Source: Halichondria panicea
Lineage: Eukaryota; Porifera; Demospongiae; Suberitida; Halichondriidae
Direction of reading: 5' to 3'
Assembly (NCBI RefSeq): GCF_963675165.1
Contig: NC_087381.1
Location: 5,643,378 to 5,707,377 of the forward strand
DNA length: 64,000 bases
Position 1 is the stretch's first letter; every line of letters begins with the position of its first letter. Shown here in pieces: positions 35,078 to 46,709 of the stretch. The position numbers and the translations under genes are program-made. Below the pieces are notes generated by a model. The model was given only the letters and a program-made list of their open reading frames with translations. It was not told the DNA's origin and did no database searches.

Positions 35078-38000
35078 TAAAAATATGTTAGACGACACAA
35101 GTATACAGTGTTTTTGCATTCAGCCATAATCACATTTTTGCTGCGTGCAGGGAATTAAGGGAAATGATTCCAATTGGACCATGCATGATTGCAATCAATG
35201 GCTGCTGCACCATGGCCGTAGAGCCTTCTCTTATTCTCACTCTTGCAGCTACCAATAGCTAGTATTCTATATAGCGCAGAGCTAGCTACTAAGGAAGTAG
35301 CAACACTCCAGAGACAATTATTCAAGAACGAAGTATATCTAGACAGTAAGTATTATTTTGCAAATCCACGAATTAATCTGGCCAAAAAGTATTACTAAGG
35401 ATTGAACTGCAGCAAAGGCAGGTCTCTTGGTTGGATGTTTAAGTATGTGTAGATATTATTTAAGTGTACTGCTATACTACCTAGAGTACAGTTATACCCC
35501 CCCCCCCCACACACACACATACACCACACACATCCTCACTCATCACACACCCCTCACCGTCAATATAATAGTTGACATCACGCTCAGTGGATTGTCTCCA
35601 GCTGCTTCCAAAGCAGTCACAAATTTGTAATCAGCAATCGCATACAGCCAACATCTAACCAGAGTGGAATCGAACCCTGTTGTCTGGCGTTTTTGAAGTC
35701 TTGCTGACTCAGCACTACGGATGACAGAGTCTTGCAATTGTAGAAGTTCCCTGCGTAAGGCTTCATGGGAGGAGCCACAGGTTGCCCTGGAAACAGTGGA
35801 TAAGTCGAGATCTGAGTGCCGATAAATGACACTGTGGTGACTTGCATCTCGAAGATATCTGCGAGAAATATGAATGTGTGTTAATTACATTTACCGTAAA
35901 GCAGATAATTATATAAACTTTCGAGGAATGACCGCTAGAAAGTTTTCGGGAATTTAATTTTCACGAAATAGTAGCCTTTTTGCAGCATGCATGCATGCGA
36001 TATTAAATTCGTGAGTATAAATGGTTCGTGGTAAATGCTTAATCAGCGAAAATCGCGAACATAATTATGCCCTCGAAATAATACCCGCTAGCTAATTTTT
36101 ATACATGACCTGAAAAGTTCTAATGAAGGCCCTATGTGAAATCAAATTTGCAAGGAATAACAGTCAATTTGCAAGGAATAACATGGTGATGATTATCACT
36201 AAATGTATTCATTTACAACTGCCAAGTAGGAAAGGCAATGCATGAATAACGTAGTACTAATTTTATTCATTGCCTTTCCTGCTAGTTGCGGTTACAACAG
36301 CTTTAGCACTAATATCTGTGACGTATAGGTCTGGAGGAATGCCTTTTGTGTGCAGTCTATTGGAGTTGCGCGTATGAACTCTTGTTTTTACGCATACAAT
36401 GTACGTTCAAATTTCTGCTATTTACAACTACACAAAACATAATTATACATAAAGGGCAAGCCTCTAGTGTAATGAACAATTAGAGCTTTTAACACAATGT
36501 CATGATTGCATAAGCTAACGTAGTGCCCTACCCTCTTCCTTACCTGCGCGAGGGTTCAATATGGTACATCTCCTCATCGGCAATAATCGTTCCGTCAAAC
36601 ACCTCATGAGCCAGGTTGCCATGGACACGAACAGAAGGGTCATCTGCATTGACATGTATTCAATCATAATTATAAGTACAGCTTATATTTATGTACATAA
36701 CGGAAAATGTTTGCTGGAGCAAATTTTCGCGTTGAATGTTCTGCCCTGCCCTCGAAAAAAGCAAAGATTTGCACCGTATATATAATATAGTACGTATTTG
36801 TTTTGGTACAATAACCTAATTCTGCCCAGACATGCAGATTACCAAATTACAGCACATTCCGAATATCAGGTTTCGAATGCGAGGTTTTTTCCATTGCAAG
36901 TTTTTACAATCACACGAGTGCCTGCCCGCATGCTTTGCAATGCAATTGGCAATAGTTAGAAACGCAATCAAGCTTGTGCAGTACGTGTCATTCCCATTCA
37001 AATAACCTCACATTCACCCGATAAAATTATCTTCTTTAAGTAACACTGTCAGACTCGCTACGACTTTACAACCCAAATGATTTCACCACTTTGCCACGAC
37101 ATTAACACTCTGGACAAAGTGGCTGAATTAATCTTCAAAGCTGCACTGTTCAGCAGCCATACTTATATGAACTTTGGGCATCGTTTTTAGCATGCAATGA
37201 TCACGGTCGATCATTTCTCACGATTTTGCAGCAATAATTATTAGTATGGTATTATGTGAAAATGTATACTGAGTGTTAGTAGCTATAGTCCACTGAGGCA
37301 TCAGCAGGTGCTTTCATTTGTTTAAGCTATTCAGATGTGATAGCTGACCCCCTAAACATTAACCCTTATATTATGTCTCTATATATCATATACACTTACT
37401 TTGGTCAATGCCGCTGTACAAATGGATTTTGGCCAATTGACTGCTTGATTTCTGTCCGTCAATGGCTAGGGTGAAGTTTTTGTGGAAGAAATGGGTCTCA
37501 GGTTTCAACAGCAGTTTGAAGTCCCTAAAGAGAATCGTAACAATTGTTAACTATATATGTGTTAAGTGCTGCCGTATAGCCATATATAGTAGAGGTTGTT
37601 AATTTGTATGTTATTGCTAATCATACTGCCATATGCACTGACGTATTATTGCTTTATATCTTTGATTTCAACAAGTTCCTTAGCTTAGAAATAATTTTTA
37701 TATACAGATATATACACATGAACATAAGTCTTTGATATGGCAATTTGAATGAATCAACCAACAGAGGACAACCTCCAAAAAGAGGCAAAAGCTCTGCTCC
37801 CAAAATGTCTTTTTTCAGAGGTTTAATTGTACATCCATGCATGTAGTTTGTATTGTGAATGGATTATTTAATTGTAAATTGGATGCAATAATTATTGTAC
37901 ACACAATTTCCGCTCACCTTCCAAAGGCAGTGAACTGTAGTTCTAGAGACTTCTCCCCCACCATACTGCGTCTCATTTTGTGATGGTTCCATAGCAACGA

Positions 38001-38484
38001 CTCGCTATCGTAAGTGAGAGGCTCGTAGTGACGAATAAAATTGCTCAGGGCTATAATTATGTGTGTGTGTGTGTGGTGTGTGGGGGCATTGCGATATAGT
38101 AATTATGCTTATAGAATTTCCAATCATCCCCAGGATAAACAAGGCTTCGGCCTCGCAGTCGAGTCCCTTGTCCATGCATTCATGGCAGGGGCGGGATCTA
38201 TTTGCCCCCAGGCAGCAGATCATGTAATATCAAGTAATTATATCACACTTAGCTAGCAATAAGTGTTTTAATGTGGGTGATGCAGTATACTGAATGCTCG
38301 AGCGTATATATAGCGAGTGCATTACTCATCAACCGAGAGAGCATTATTGCATCATCCGTAAAACACGTTGGCTAGCTGAGTGTGTTATAATTATTATTAT
38401 GAGCTATTACAGCACTGTGCATCAACGTGTTGCCATGCATGCAGTCGGTCTTTAGCTGCTGCATGTGGCTATAGCTAGAGAAAC

Positions 38485-38986
38485 TCACCGAACTCTGTCA
38501 GGCATCAAATTGTGCCAAGTAAAAGTGCACGAAAAAAACTAAACTATAATTGCACACAAAATCGATTTGCGTATTGATAACACTCCAGCCTGCTTGTTAG
38601 CCATCTTTAGAATGCTTTAAATGGCCATGGAAATACTATAACCCAGTGAAAACTCAAGCTGAGTTCTATATAGTGCAAGCATGCAGTACAGGGTGCCATG
38701 GGGCAATCAGTCTTATAAACAAAAAACCTTGCAAAGTAGAGTTAGACTGCTTTGCAGGTAACTGGTTCCCTGATTGCCTGATCCTTGTGGAATTGCTCTA
38801 GTACCCTGTACTGCACTCTATCTTGTGTCAGTTAGCTCTAGCTGTGCATATGTAGTTTGGCAAAAATGGAAAAGAATACGTTTTGCACTAGATCTATTCC
38901 GTAGTTTTTTCATGGCCATCTGTAATTAGTTTGATTTGTTGGTGCATTATACGCACTTTTACTTGATGCCTAACGGAGTTCGGTGA
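38485..38986. mobile_element. Terminal-inverted-repeat element in intron 1 of receptor copy 2
   Basis: This is the homologue of 14476-15105, with the same TCACCGAAC / GTTCGGTGA ends, but without the 80-base hairpin. It lies in the same intron and so predates duplication. Confidence 0.65.
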
Positions 38987-38996
38987 CCTACTTCAC

Positions 38997-39229
38997 CAGG
39001 GTGTCATACAGGGGGGAAAGGGGGGATACTCCCCCATATCTCCAATTCCCCCCCCCTTTTTTGCATTCAGGTACTAGTTGTATGACTGAGTGTCCATAGC
39101 TGGCAATTTTACATACTATAACAGCTAGCTAGCTAGGCTAGGGTATATTGACATAACAATTGACCTTTTTTTTAGCAAATGGTTCTCTTATTTCCCCCCC
39201 TCTACTTCAAAATCCTGTATCACACCCTT
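38997..39229. mobile_element. 233-bp MITE with 5-bp target duplication TTCAC
   Basis: Ends are CAGGGTGTCATACAGG and CCTGTATCACACCCTT, inverted with mismatches. TTCAC flanks both sides (38992-38996 and 39230-39234), and copy 1 carries a single TTCAC at the empty site (about 15111-15115). The interior has runs of C and G but no coding capacity. Confidence 0.85.
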
Positions 39230-39360
39230 TTCACTATATATAGGTGAGAGTGCATGCATACCAATGTCAACCATTGTTTTATATCTCTGACACAGACACA
39301 GTACACTGTGAAGTCTCACCCTCTCCTTGGACGATCCCCAGGAGAAGAGCGACGCATAAC

Positions 39361-39753
39361 CAGGGGCGTAGGGAGGGGGAGGGCTTTGGGGGCTGGAGCC
39401 CCCCCTTTCTCTGCAAAAACTACACTAAGAGCCCCACCTTCTCTGATGAGTCTTCAGCCTGGGAATTACTGGTATAGATTAGTGGCAGACAAACAGCATG
39501 TCCAAGAGCTAGCTATACTATACTAGTAACTTTGATTCTTTAGTGCAACTAAGCTAGCTAGCTACGGCTAGCTAGCTAGCTTTAGCAGTATTATTAATTG
39601 AAGCAAGGTGTGGCTATTTCTTGCACATGCGCAATGAGTCATTAATTAGGGGGTGTGGCTCCTGGTCACCGGAATTTTCGGCGCTCCGCGCCAAGTAGTT
39701 TCTGGCGCGAACAGCTCAGCCCCCCCTTCCTCAAATTCCTGCCTACGCCCCTG
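39361..39753. mobile_element. 393-bp MITE splitting the signal-peptide exon of receptor copy 2
   Basis: Ends are CAGGGGCGTAGG and CCTACGCCCCTG, perfectly inverted. The 5-bp target ATAAC is duplicated (39356-39360 and 39754-39758). Copies of exon 1 at 15197-15254, 23037-23094 and 47882-47939 carry the uninterrupted site. The interior has no transposase. Confidence 0.92.
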
Positions 39754-39974
39754 ATAACAGGCTGTATAACTTCATGTAGATGACTATGGACTCTTAGTCT
39801 ATCCCAATCTTAGTATAGCTAGCTAGCTATCTCTAATCTTTAGATTGACACACCTCTAAAAGTGGAGTCTATAATTATAATAGACCAGTTGCATGTAAGA
39901 GCTAAAGAATTTAATCAGCTTTTAATTGCTGTGATTCTTGAGGTGCACTGCATGTGTGCATGCTATTCAAATAG

Positions 39975-40574
39975 AAACAATTTCTGCTGAATCTGCAGTT
40001 CTCCACGTGTCAAGTTAGTCTCGCGAGCAGACGTGGGAGGGAGGGAACGTTCCTCCCTCCCATGTCTGCTCGCGAGACTAGTCAAGAGAGTGTTCAGTTC
40101 TAGAGATAGAGACAAAAGAGGCAACTATCTCCTTTCACAGACTTTCTAGAGACTCAAGCAAGAGAGCTGTTAGAGCTTCTCCAGCTGAAGAAGAAAAGTG
40201 TCTGTAGAATACTAGCTTGTGAACCTGGCTTGAAAAAATCTTCCTGGAGCTATAGCTGGAGTAGCTCTATATATAGCCATTCAGCTCTCTTGCTTGGGTC
40301 TCTAGGAAGTCTGTGAAAGGAGATATAGGTGTCTCGCACCTAGATAGGACTACCTTTTGTGTAACCCTTTCCATGCATGTACATATATACATGCATGGAT
40401 AAAATTATTTCAATTCAAAAAAAAAAAAAGTTTCTTATCTTAGTGTTTCCCTTGGAACATGTATTTATGTCTGTCATATTGCCTTTTTGTTCTATATCTC
40501 TAGAACTGTACACTCTTTGACTTGCAACAAAGACCATTGCACATAGAGAAATGCAGATTCAGCAGAAATTGTTT
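39975..40574. mobile_element. 600-bp fold-back element with nested inverted arms
   Basis: Outer arms AAACAATTTCTGCTGAATCT (from 39975) and its complement ending at 40574 are inverted. Inside, 40092-40112 pairs with about 40487-40508 (AGTTCTAGAGATA type), and 40130-40170 pairs with about 40283-40323 (CTCCTTTCACAGACTT type). The arms nest in order, so the whole segment could fold into one long imperfect hairpin. It is absent from module 1. Confidence 0.7.
40016..40080. repeat. 65-base palindrome inside the fold-back element
   Basis: TAGTCTCGCGAGCAGAC at the left is the complement of the right end, with GGGAGGGA / TCCCTCCC continuing to an AACGTT centre. It interrupts one arm only, so it probably inserted after the fold-back element formed. 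Confidence 0.8.
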
Positions 40575-40760
40575 ACACTGGGATACCAGACAGTACAGAG
40601 GGAGGACACGATTAACCTTATAGCTCTAATTAGCTAATTATCGCAACCTTTAGCAAACCATACAAATAGGGGTGCTAGAAGCTGAGACTGTTAGTGTCAT
40701 TGATGTTCTTCATGTTGGAGACACTCTGAACTAAACAATTCCATGCTGCAGCTTTATCAC

Positions 40761-40950
40761 AGAGACAGGAGTGCCTGGGTGCTTCTCACAGGGATCTTGG
40801 AGACAGGAGTGCCTGGGGTGCTCCTCATAGGGATCCTGTCTCCAGGATCAAGAGTGCTTCTCACAGAGACAAGATCAGAGTGCCTGGGATGCTTCTCACA
40901 GGGATCTTAGAGATAGGAATACTTAAAGTGCTTCTTATGGGGTCCTATTA
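40761..40950. repeat. Degenerate tandem repeat, about 40-base unit
   Basis: Four to five units share GAGTGCCTGGGGTGCTTCTC followed by ACAGGGATCTT, with growing divergence and partial units towards the right. Confidence 0.75.
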
Positions 40951-41363
40951 CCTTTAGGTCCTGACAACTTGGCCATAGGGGTACCTCCAGTATAGTAGGA
41001 GAAAAGGCTTACTTTGCTCTAGTCGGCCTCGGTCTCAGGCCAATTTTTTTAATAGAGCGAAGTTGAAAAATACGACCTAGCGTTCAATTGGAGACGGATC
41101 GGCCTGGGGTCAAGGCTAACTTTGCTCTGTCCAATAATAATAATAATTATTATATCATTGAACACACCAGGAATAGGTGTACGTATTATATTACATGTAT
41201 ATAGTAATAGTATAGAACTATAGTGCAAGAGTTAATCACAGCAGATAGAGTTAATTATCATTGAGGTATCTTCACGCGAGTTGAAAGAAATGCGGCCAAG
41301 CCTGACATCCCGAACAAAGTCCGCACAAACCATGTCGTCACAACTTAATAAAATTCCTTTTGA

Positions 41364-41726
41364 TCAGGCTGTTAGCCCCGACTGCTGTGAATGCATGGCT
41401 ATAGACGCCCATGAGAAAACTGATCTAGTGAGGGTGGATTTAGATGCTAAAGCACGTGAAATGAAGTTCGAAAAAATATCTGATATTCTATTAAACAAAC
41501 TCTGAACTCCAGCAACACAGTGGAGAATTCTTGTGTGACATTGACGAGGCAATCTCCAAATTTTCCTCAAAATATTGTTAAAAGCGGTTTCAAGAGCACG
41601 AATTTTCTTATTGTCAATTCTCCACAAAACACAACCATAAAGGCAGTGGGTCACAATTAGCTTAGTTTTCACTCTCATATCACACCTACTAAATGTATGG
41701 AGCAGGTAGTTAGCTTTCCTGCACAT
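41364..41726 (-). mobile_element. Non-LTR retrotransposon fragment (C-terminal reverse-transcriptase region)
   Basis: The translated minus strand has LIVTHCLYGCVLWRID, NNILRKIWRLPRQCHT and GVQSLFNRI, the pattern found downstream of the catalytic core in CR1/L2/jockey-type reverse transcriptases (HCLYGC-LW, RKIW-LP--CHT). Only about 120 residues are open. No catalytic YxDD segment or endonuclease is seen, so it is a 5'-truncated copy. Confidence 0.75.
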
Positions 41727-42281
41727 ATATAGCGGAAGTTACTTGTGCAATATCAACTTCATCATCCAACTTGCGATGAAGGGTGTGGCCAAGGTGGGTC
41801 ACTATGTCTGTAATACTCCGTTAGGTAGTGTCATCGGACGATTGCTGAAACAAATAAGCACGATGGCATTCAGCCGTGACGTCACAAGGTACCAGCTCAG
41901 CACATTCCACAAAATTCATTTTCATTATGCACATGCTCAGTACCGTACGATTATACAGCGACTCAGAGACTCTTGTCCGTCACATCAAAGTCAAAGTAAG
42001 CTGTATATTACTTTGTGCATGTATAGATATGATAGAAGAGTGTATATATATGCCTGTACGCCCTAAGCAACCCATAACACAAAGTAGACTTGTTATATCT
42101 AGCAGGTAGATCTAATTTTATACCCAATATCGCATGCATACATGCGCCAAAATTAAGGCTGCTGGTCCTAAATCCACGAAATCCTTCAGAACATTTTGCT
42201 GGTGAAAAACCCGGTTTGCGAATGAGCAGAAAAATTGACCCTTTCCTTGATCTAACTATTGCGTTTTGACAAGGATCTTTA

Positions 42282-42546
42282 GGCCACTCCAAGTGACACT
42301 CTGGTTTCTGGTCCTGAAGTTTTTCTAATTGCATGCGGGCGGGCGGCTTTTCTCATTATGTCATTATCAATTTCACCTTATGAATCTCATTATTTTGCAA
42401 ATGAATATCATTATCACACTATTTTGTGCCACATGGACCATTCTGCGCATGTGTAGTAGATAGAAATCCAATAATGAGATAGAAATCCAAGAATAAAATC
42501 TGATGCGGGCGGTGGACCAGAAACCAGAGTATCACTTGGAGTGGTC
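42282..42546. mobile_element. 265-bp MITE with TTA target duplication (PIF/Harbinger-like)
   Basis: Ends GGCCACTCCAAGTGACACTC and GAGTATCACTTGGAGTGGTC are inverted, followed inside by CTGGTTTCTGGTCC and its complement. TTA flanks both sides (42279-42281 and 42547-42549). Module 1 has the empty site (gatctttaccag near 15760). The three-base TTA/TAA target is typical of PIF/Harbinger. Confidence 0.85.
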
Positions 42547-42942
42547 TTACCAGTATACGTACATGTATATATATACTATAATTATAATGTTTGATACTCG
42601 CAAAACATTCTAGTAACCCGGTAACGGTCTTTCCGCGCTTTATACCCTCGAAATATACCCGCTATACGATCATTACACACTCTATAAAGTATTACAAAGA
42701 ATCAGTGTACAATAACTTTCCAGCCCATTGAATGAACTATAATAATTATGTATACGTATACACTCTGAGCAAATCCTTAAAAGGTATTCTGAGTGAATGT
42801 GTATACTGCACTGATGTGTATACCTGATTTTATATACAGGGAACTCCCCTGAAGCAAATCACCCCACTATAACAATCAAACTGTTAAACCATAAAACCAG
42901 AAACATTCCAAGAAAGTGTTATCTGCCCTCACTAACTCAACT

Positions 42943-45147
42943 ATGGCCTCCAATACCAACTCCTCTGCAACCTGTGGCATATGCTTAGAGCTGTACCAAG
43001 ATCCACGCATGCTCAATTGCCTACACTCATTCTGCAAAAAATGCTTGGAAAAGAGACTCGACGACGGACCTTCTAAATCGAGCCTAGCCTGCCCCACGTG
43101 CAATGAATCCTCCTCTCTGTCTAGTTGTGGTATAGAGTCACTATCAAAAGATCATAGGAAGACTTATGAAGCAGAGGTGGCTGAATTTGAAGGCTTGATC
43201 AAAGGTGAAAAATCTGTTTCTTGCGATCACTGTGTGAAGAGAGAGAGAGCTGCTTTGTTTTGTTGTAGCTGCTGCGAGTTTCTCTGTGAGAAATGTGCTG
43301 ACCATCATCGCTCATGGAGGAAGACTCAAAACCACGAGTTAGTTAGTTGCACTAAACAAGGTGGAAAGAAAAATATATTGAAGAGTGTAGCTCACAAGCC
43401 TCTTACCTGCTCAGTGCACTCGAAGGAATCTCTCGACTATTACTGCAACACATGCAACGACCTGCTCTGCATTCGCTGTGTAGTTGGAAAGCACAAAGAA
43501 CATGCTTACGAAGAAATGGATTCTGCTCGAGAGAAGGAGATATCTGAGCTTATTTCTTACCTTGGGAAAGCAGAGGCTGCAAAGGGCAAGTTGAAGAATT
43601 CCATTTCACAAGTGGAAAAAGTTATGCAAGGTGTTCAAGCAAAACATAAGGAAGTCGATCAGAAAATCAATGAAATGTTTAACCACCTTCAGTGTAAACT
43701 AAAAGCTCGAAAAAATGCACTCTTGGCCAAAAGTGCTGATGTGGCACTTGGCAAAGAGACAGCGCTTACTCTCCAGGGTGAAGAGCTCAAGAAAATGGAA
43801 CATTCTCTTTCTGAAATTTGTTCAAAGCTAGAGTCAGTCACGCAAGAGTACACAGCCGTAGAAATGCTCTCTGCCAAACACCCGATAACGATTCGAGCTC
43901 AACAACTTCTCGATACATTTGATATATCCTCTCTTGATCCTTGCAAGCTAGATATAATGCCAGTATCTCTCCTTAGCACTCAACTTGAAAACGAAATCGA
44001 TGCTTTTGGAGCAGTGTGTGGTGGTTGCATGCCAGGACGAAGTACAATTGATCTAGTGAAGCCAACTGCTGCTGTAGGGAAGGAGAGGAAGTTACTTCTC
44101 ACTGCAAGAGATGGAAATGGAAAACTTTTTCCTCATGGGGGTGAACTGGTGAAAGTTTCGCTGGCCCTGATGGGTTCAAATGAAGCAGGGATCTCTGGTG
44201 TTGTAGTCGACAAGAAGGATGGTACTTATGGTATTAGCTTCACACCAAACACAGCTGGTGAACACAAGCTATCCATCACCATTAGCAACGAGCAAATTGA
44301 GGAGAGTCCATTTGCACTCTATGTTCGACAGCCGAGAAATTACACATCGTTGTCTGCGTGTTCTCGTACATTTTCAGTTTCTAGTTCCTCTGGTGATGTT
44401 GCCGTTGACGATGACAACAATGTGTACATTGCTGTAAATGGACATCACTGCATCTCAGTGTTTGATCAAAATGGTTCCAACATTCGAACCATAGGAACAG
44501 CCAGAAGCATCGGATCTGCAGACAGTCAGTTCAACAACCCACTTGGAATTGCCTTAAAAGGAGACATCATGTATGTAGCTGACACAAATAACAATCGAAT
44601 AAAAAAACTTACTTTGGACGGCAAGTTCATTTCCAAGTTTGGTTCAAGTGGTTCTGGGAATGAACAGTTGAGCGACCCTCGAGGAATCGCTATTGACAAG
44701 AATGGAAGAGTGTTTGTATCAGAGAGCATTAATCAGCGGGTTTCTGTGTTCCAATCTGATGGTGAATTCTCTCACCACATTCAAGGCAATGCTGCTGACA
44801 ATAGCACTCTCGCTTACCCATGGGGATTAGCATTTGATAATGAGGAGAATCTACATGTTGCTGACTATACCTCCCACTTGATCAAAGTGTTCACTCCAGA
44901 AGGCAAATTTGTCTCCCAGTACGGCAGTGGGATTATCCAATCTCCAGCAGGAATCGCTATTAACGATGAAGGTTTTACATTTATCGGTGAACATAAGAGC
45001 ACGAGAAGTCGATTGATTATTCTGAATTCCCAGCACCAGCAAGTCCATACTATACAGAACTTTAATTATGTCCTTGGAGTTTGTAACGACAAAGATGGTA
45101 ATGTTTTTGTGTGCGATCACAGCAACAAACGTGTCATGAAGTACTAG
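42943..45147 (+). CDS. TRIM-NHL E3 ubiquitin ligase-like protein, copy D (734 aa, intact)
   Basis: Single exon with the same domains as copy C. I start at the ATG at 42943, which aligns with the start of all copies; an in-frame GTG nine codons earlier is not a plausible eukaryotic start. RING and B-boxes are nearly unchanged, while the NHL part differs at loop positions (FNNPLGI, DTNNNRIK, SESINQRV, LAYPWG) and lacks four residues in the segment IGEHKSTRSR compared with copy C. It is closest to copy B, its positional equivalent in module 1. It is head-to-head with receptor copy 2. Confidence 0.93.
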   Translation: MASNTNSSATCGICLELYQDPRMLNCLHSFCKKCLEKRLDDGPSKSSLACPTCNESSSLSSCGIESLSKDHRKTYEAEVAEFEGLIKGEKSVSCDHCVKRERAALFCCSCCEFLCEKCADHHRSWRKTQNHELVSCTKQGGKKNILKSVAHKPLTCSVHSKESLDYYCNTCNDLLCIRCVVGKHKEHAYEEMDSAREKEISELISYLGKAEAAKGKLKNSISQVEKVMQGVQAKHKEVDQKINEMFNHLQCKLKARKNALLAKSADVALGKETALTLQGEELKKMEHSLSEICSKLESVTQEYTAVEMLSAKHPITIRAQQLLDTFDISSLDPCKLDIMPVSLLSTQLENEIDAFGAVCGGCMPGRSTIDLVKPTAAVGKERKLLLTARDGNGKLFPHGGELVKVSLALMGSNEAGISGVVVDKKDGTYGISFTPNTAGEHKLSITISNEQIEESPFALYVRQPRNYTSLSACSRTFSVSSSSGDVAVDDDNNVYIAVNGHHCISVFDQNGSNIRTIGTARSIGSADSQFNNPLGIALKGDIMYVADTNNNRIKKLTLDGKFISKFGSSGSGNEQLSDPRGIAIDKNGRVFVSESINQRVSVFQSDGEFSHHIQGNAADNSTLAYPWGLAFDNEENLHVADYTSHLIKVFTPEGKFVSQYGSGIIQSPAGIAINDEGFTFIGEHKSTRSRLIILNSQHQQVHTIQNFNYVLGVCNDKDGNVFVCDHSNKRVMKY

Positions 45148-45256
45148 CAAACAGCATAATTGTGTTTGGTATACTATATATAGCCTTTATTACAACAGAT
45201 TAATTATACCATTATTGCGCGTGTATACAAAATTAATATGATGTATAAGATGCTGT

Positions 45257-45455
45257 ATACCGTAACGGTATAGCGGGTAATTTTCGGGGGTAAAAATATC
45301 AAGGTAATATTTTCGTGGTTGGAAATTGCACTGCAAGTAAAGGTAAGCAAGGTTGCTTCATTTCTGGGTAAAATATTCGTGGTCAGACATTAATTAGTGG
45401 TCATGCATGCAGACTTTCAAATGAAAACAATGAAAATTACCCGCTAATGCAGTAT
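45257..45455. mobile_element. MITE remnant downstream of TRIM-D
   Basis: It has gtaacggtatagcgggtaat at the left and the inverted gaaaattacccgctaatgc at the right. It is shared with 18496-18690. Confidence 0.65.
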
Positions 45456-46619
45456 AATTATGTATAATTATATATCAAAGGTTTTTTATTCGAAGGGCTA
45501 CAAAAAAGTTGAAATCGGACGTTTGCAACATACACGCTAGATGGACAATTACAGCATAGATACTATAAATTACAGTATAACTCCGAAAACATTAATATTG
45601 CCTACAGTAGACTCCGGTCACCCTTGAGACCATGCAGGTTGGCCGGAATAGCGGGTGACTGTATTTTGGAAAATAACTGCGGCTTAAAAACGACCTTACC
45701 TCGAATCTAATGACTATAATTTTGCGGTTCTTGTCTCGAGGATAACAATTTTATTTGCTAAACCACACCCAAAACGTCATATCCGACCGTAAATACACGA
45801 ATAAAATTACACTTCAGGGTGAGTTTTGTGCAGTAAACATAATTATAGCTAGCATTCCGTACCAAGCCAATTGTAAATGGCCAGTATATCAAGGTGGCCG
45901 TACTTCAGAGAGCCGGAATAGCGAAGTCTACTGTATACGATTTTTGTCAGAAAGTGTATAATTATATTTGGGTCCAGCACACCATACATTATGGTAGCAC
46001 TTTTAAAAAGCTAATCCGGTGGACGTTTGCAACACAAGGAGGCATGGACAAACAAAAAATTAATAGCTCCGAAAAACAGGCCAGATATAAAAAAAAACAC
46101 CGCCTTTTTTAAATTGACAATCACGGGCCCAAAGTAATTGCATGGTCTAAGCACACACATACCATTAGCATAATAATAATTAATATAGCACTATCAAAGA
46201 GCTACTATACTCACACAGCCCCAAGAAAGTAAATAGTTTAGCATGCGGAAATGAACAATTGAGGCCCGAAACAATTATCATTGATCCAGTAATCCATTAT
46301 AATTACCTAGAAAGGTAGTCACCAAGCAGCGGTCCCACAAAATCAAACCATTCAACTTGGCCTAAATACTCCATTGCTTATAACCAAGCAAAGAGATCGT
46401 CAACATACAAATACAGCTAGCTGCCTTATCAAAAATGAACATAATCACATGCACTTTACTTCCATAATAACTATAATTATAATTTCCATTGTTCAATGAT
46501 GCACTATACCTGTGATGCACATCAACAAATGAGTGTAACATAGTGAGAGACTGAGTAGGAAAACAAAACCAAAATAACTCCCGTGCATGCAATAGGAAGA
46601 GAAGGTAGCTCATGCATGC

Positions 46620-46709
46620 AGAGCTATCGTTAGTTTGACAAGTTTGAGAGTCTTGTGGTAACCGTTCGTGAACGTGATACTTGTCTCAAATATATGGCCG
46701 AACATCATC
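46620..46709 (-). pseudogene. Remnant of CTDSPL2-like terminal exon
   Basis: The minus strand reads DDVRPYI, then a TGA where module 1 has CGA (arginine), then DKYHVHERLPQDSQTC. The rest of the phosphatase fragment is gone, so decay has gone further here than at 19310-21210. Confidence 0.75.

Larger units (their letters stand above)
27485..39775 (-). pseudogene. ADAM-cadherin-adhesion GPCR receptor, copy 2 (damaged)
   Basis: All 26 exons of copy 1 can be located, including the [10 protein letters not shown] / HD zinc site, disintegrin-cadherin exon (start about 32696) and GPS-7TM exons, ending at TAG 27485. Three lesions are visible. A 393-bp transposon splits exon 1 after the seventh codon (39361-39753). 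One C is missing in exon 13 (about 31052). Four extra bases at about 30303-30306 in exon 15 give an early stop in the GAIN domain. The exon 14 acceptor used in copy 1 is lost; an alternative acceptor at 30998 would add six residues in frame. The upstream half could still encode a secreted ADAM-cadherin protein if another first exon were used. Confidence 0.82.
39776..42942. other. Expanded divergent region: receptor copy 2 / TRIM-D
   Basis: Relative to 15255-16182 this interval carries about 2 kb of extra sequence (about 39885-41905) plus a MITE at 42282. The extra sequence comprises a fold-back element, a tandem repeat and a non-LTR retrotransposon fragment. The GCACATGCTCAGT motif and the TRIM leader remain at its right end. 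Confidence 0.65.
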
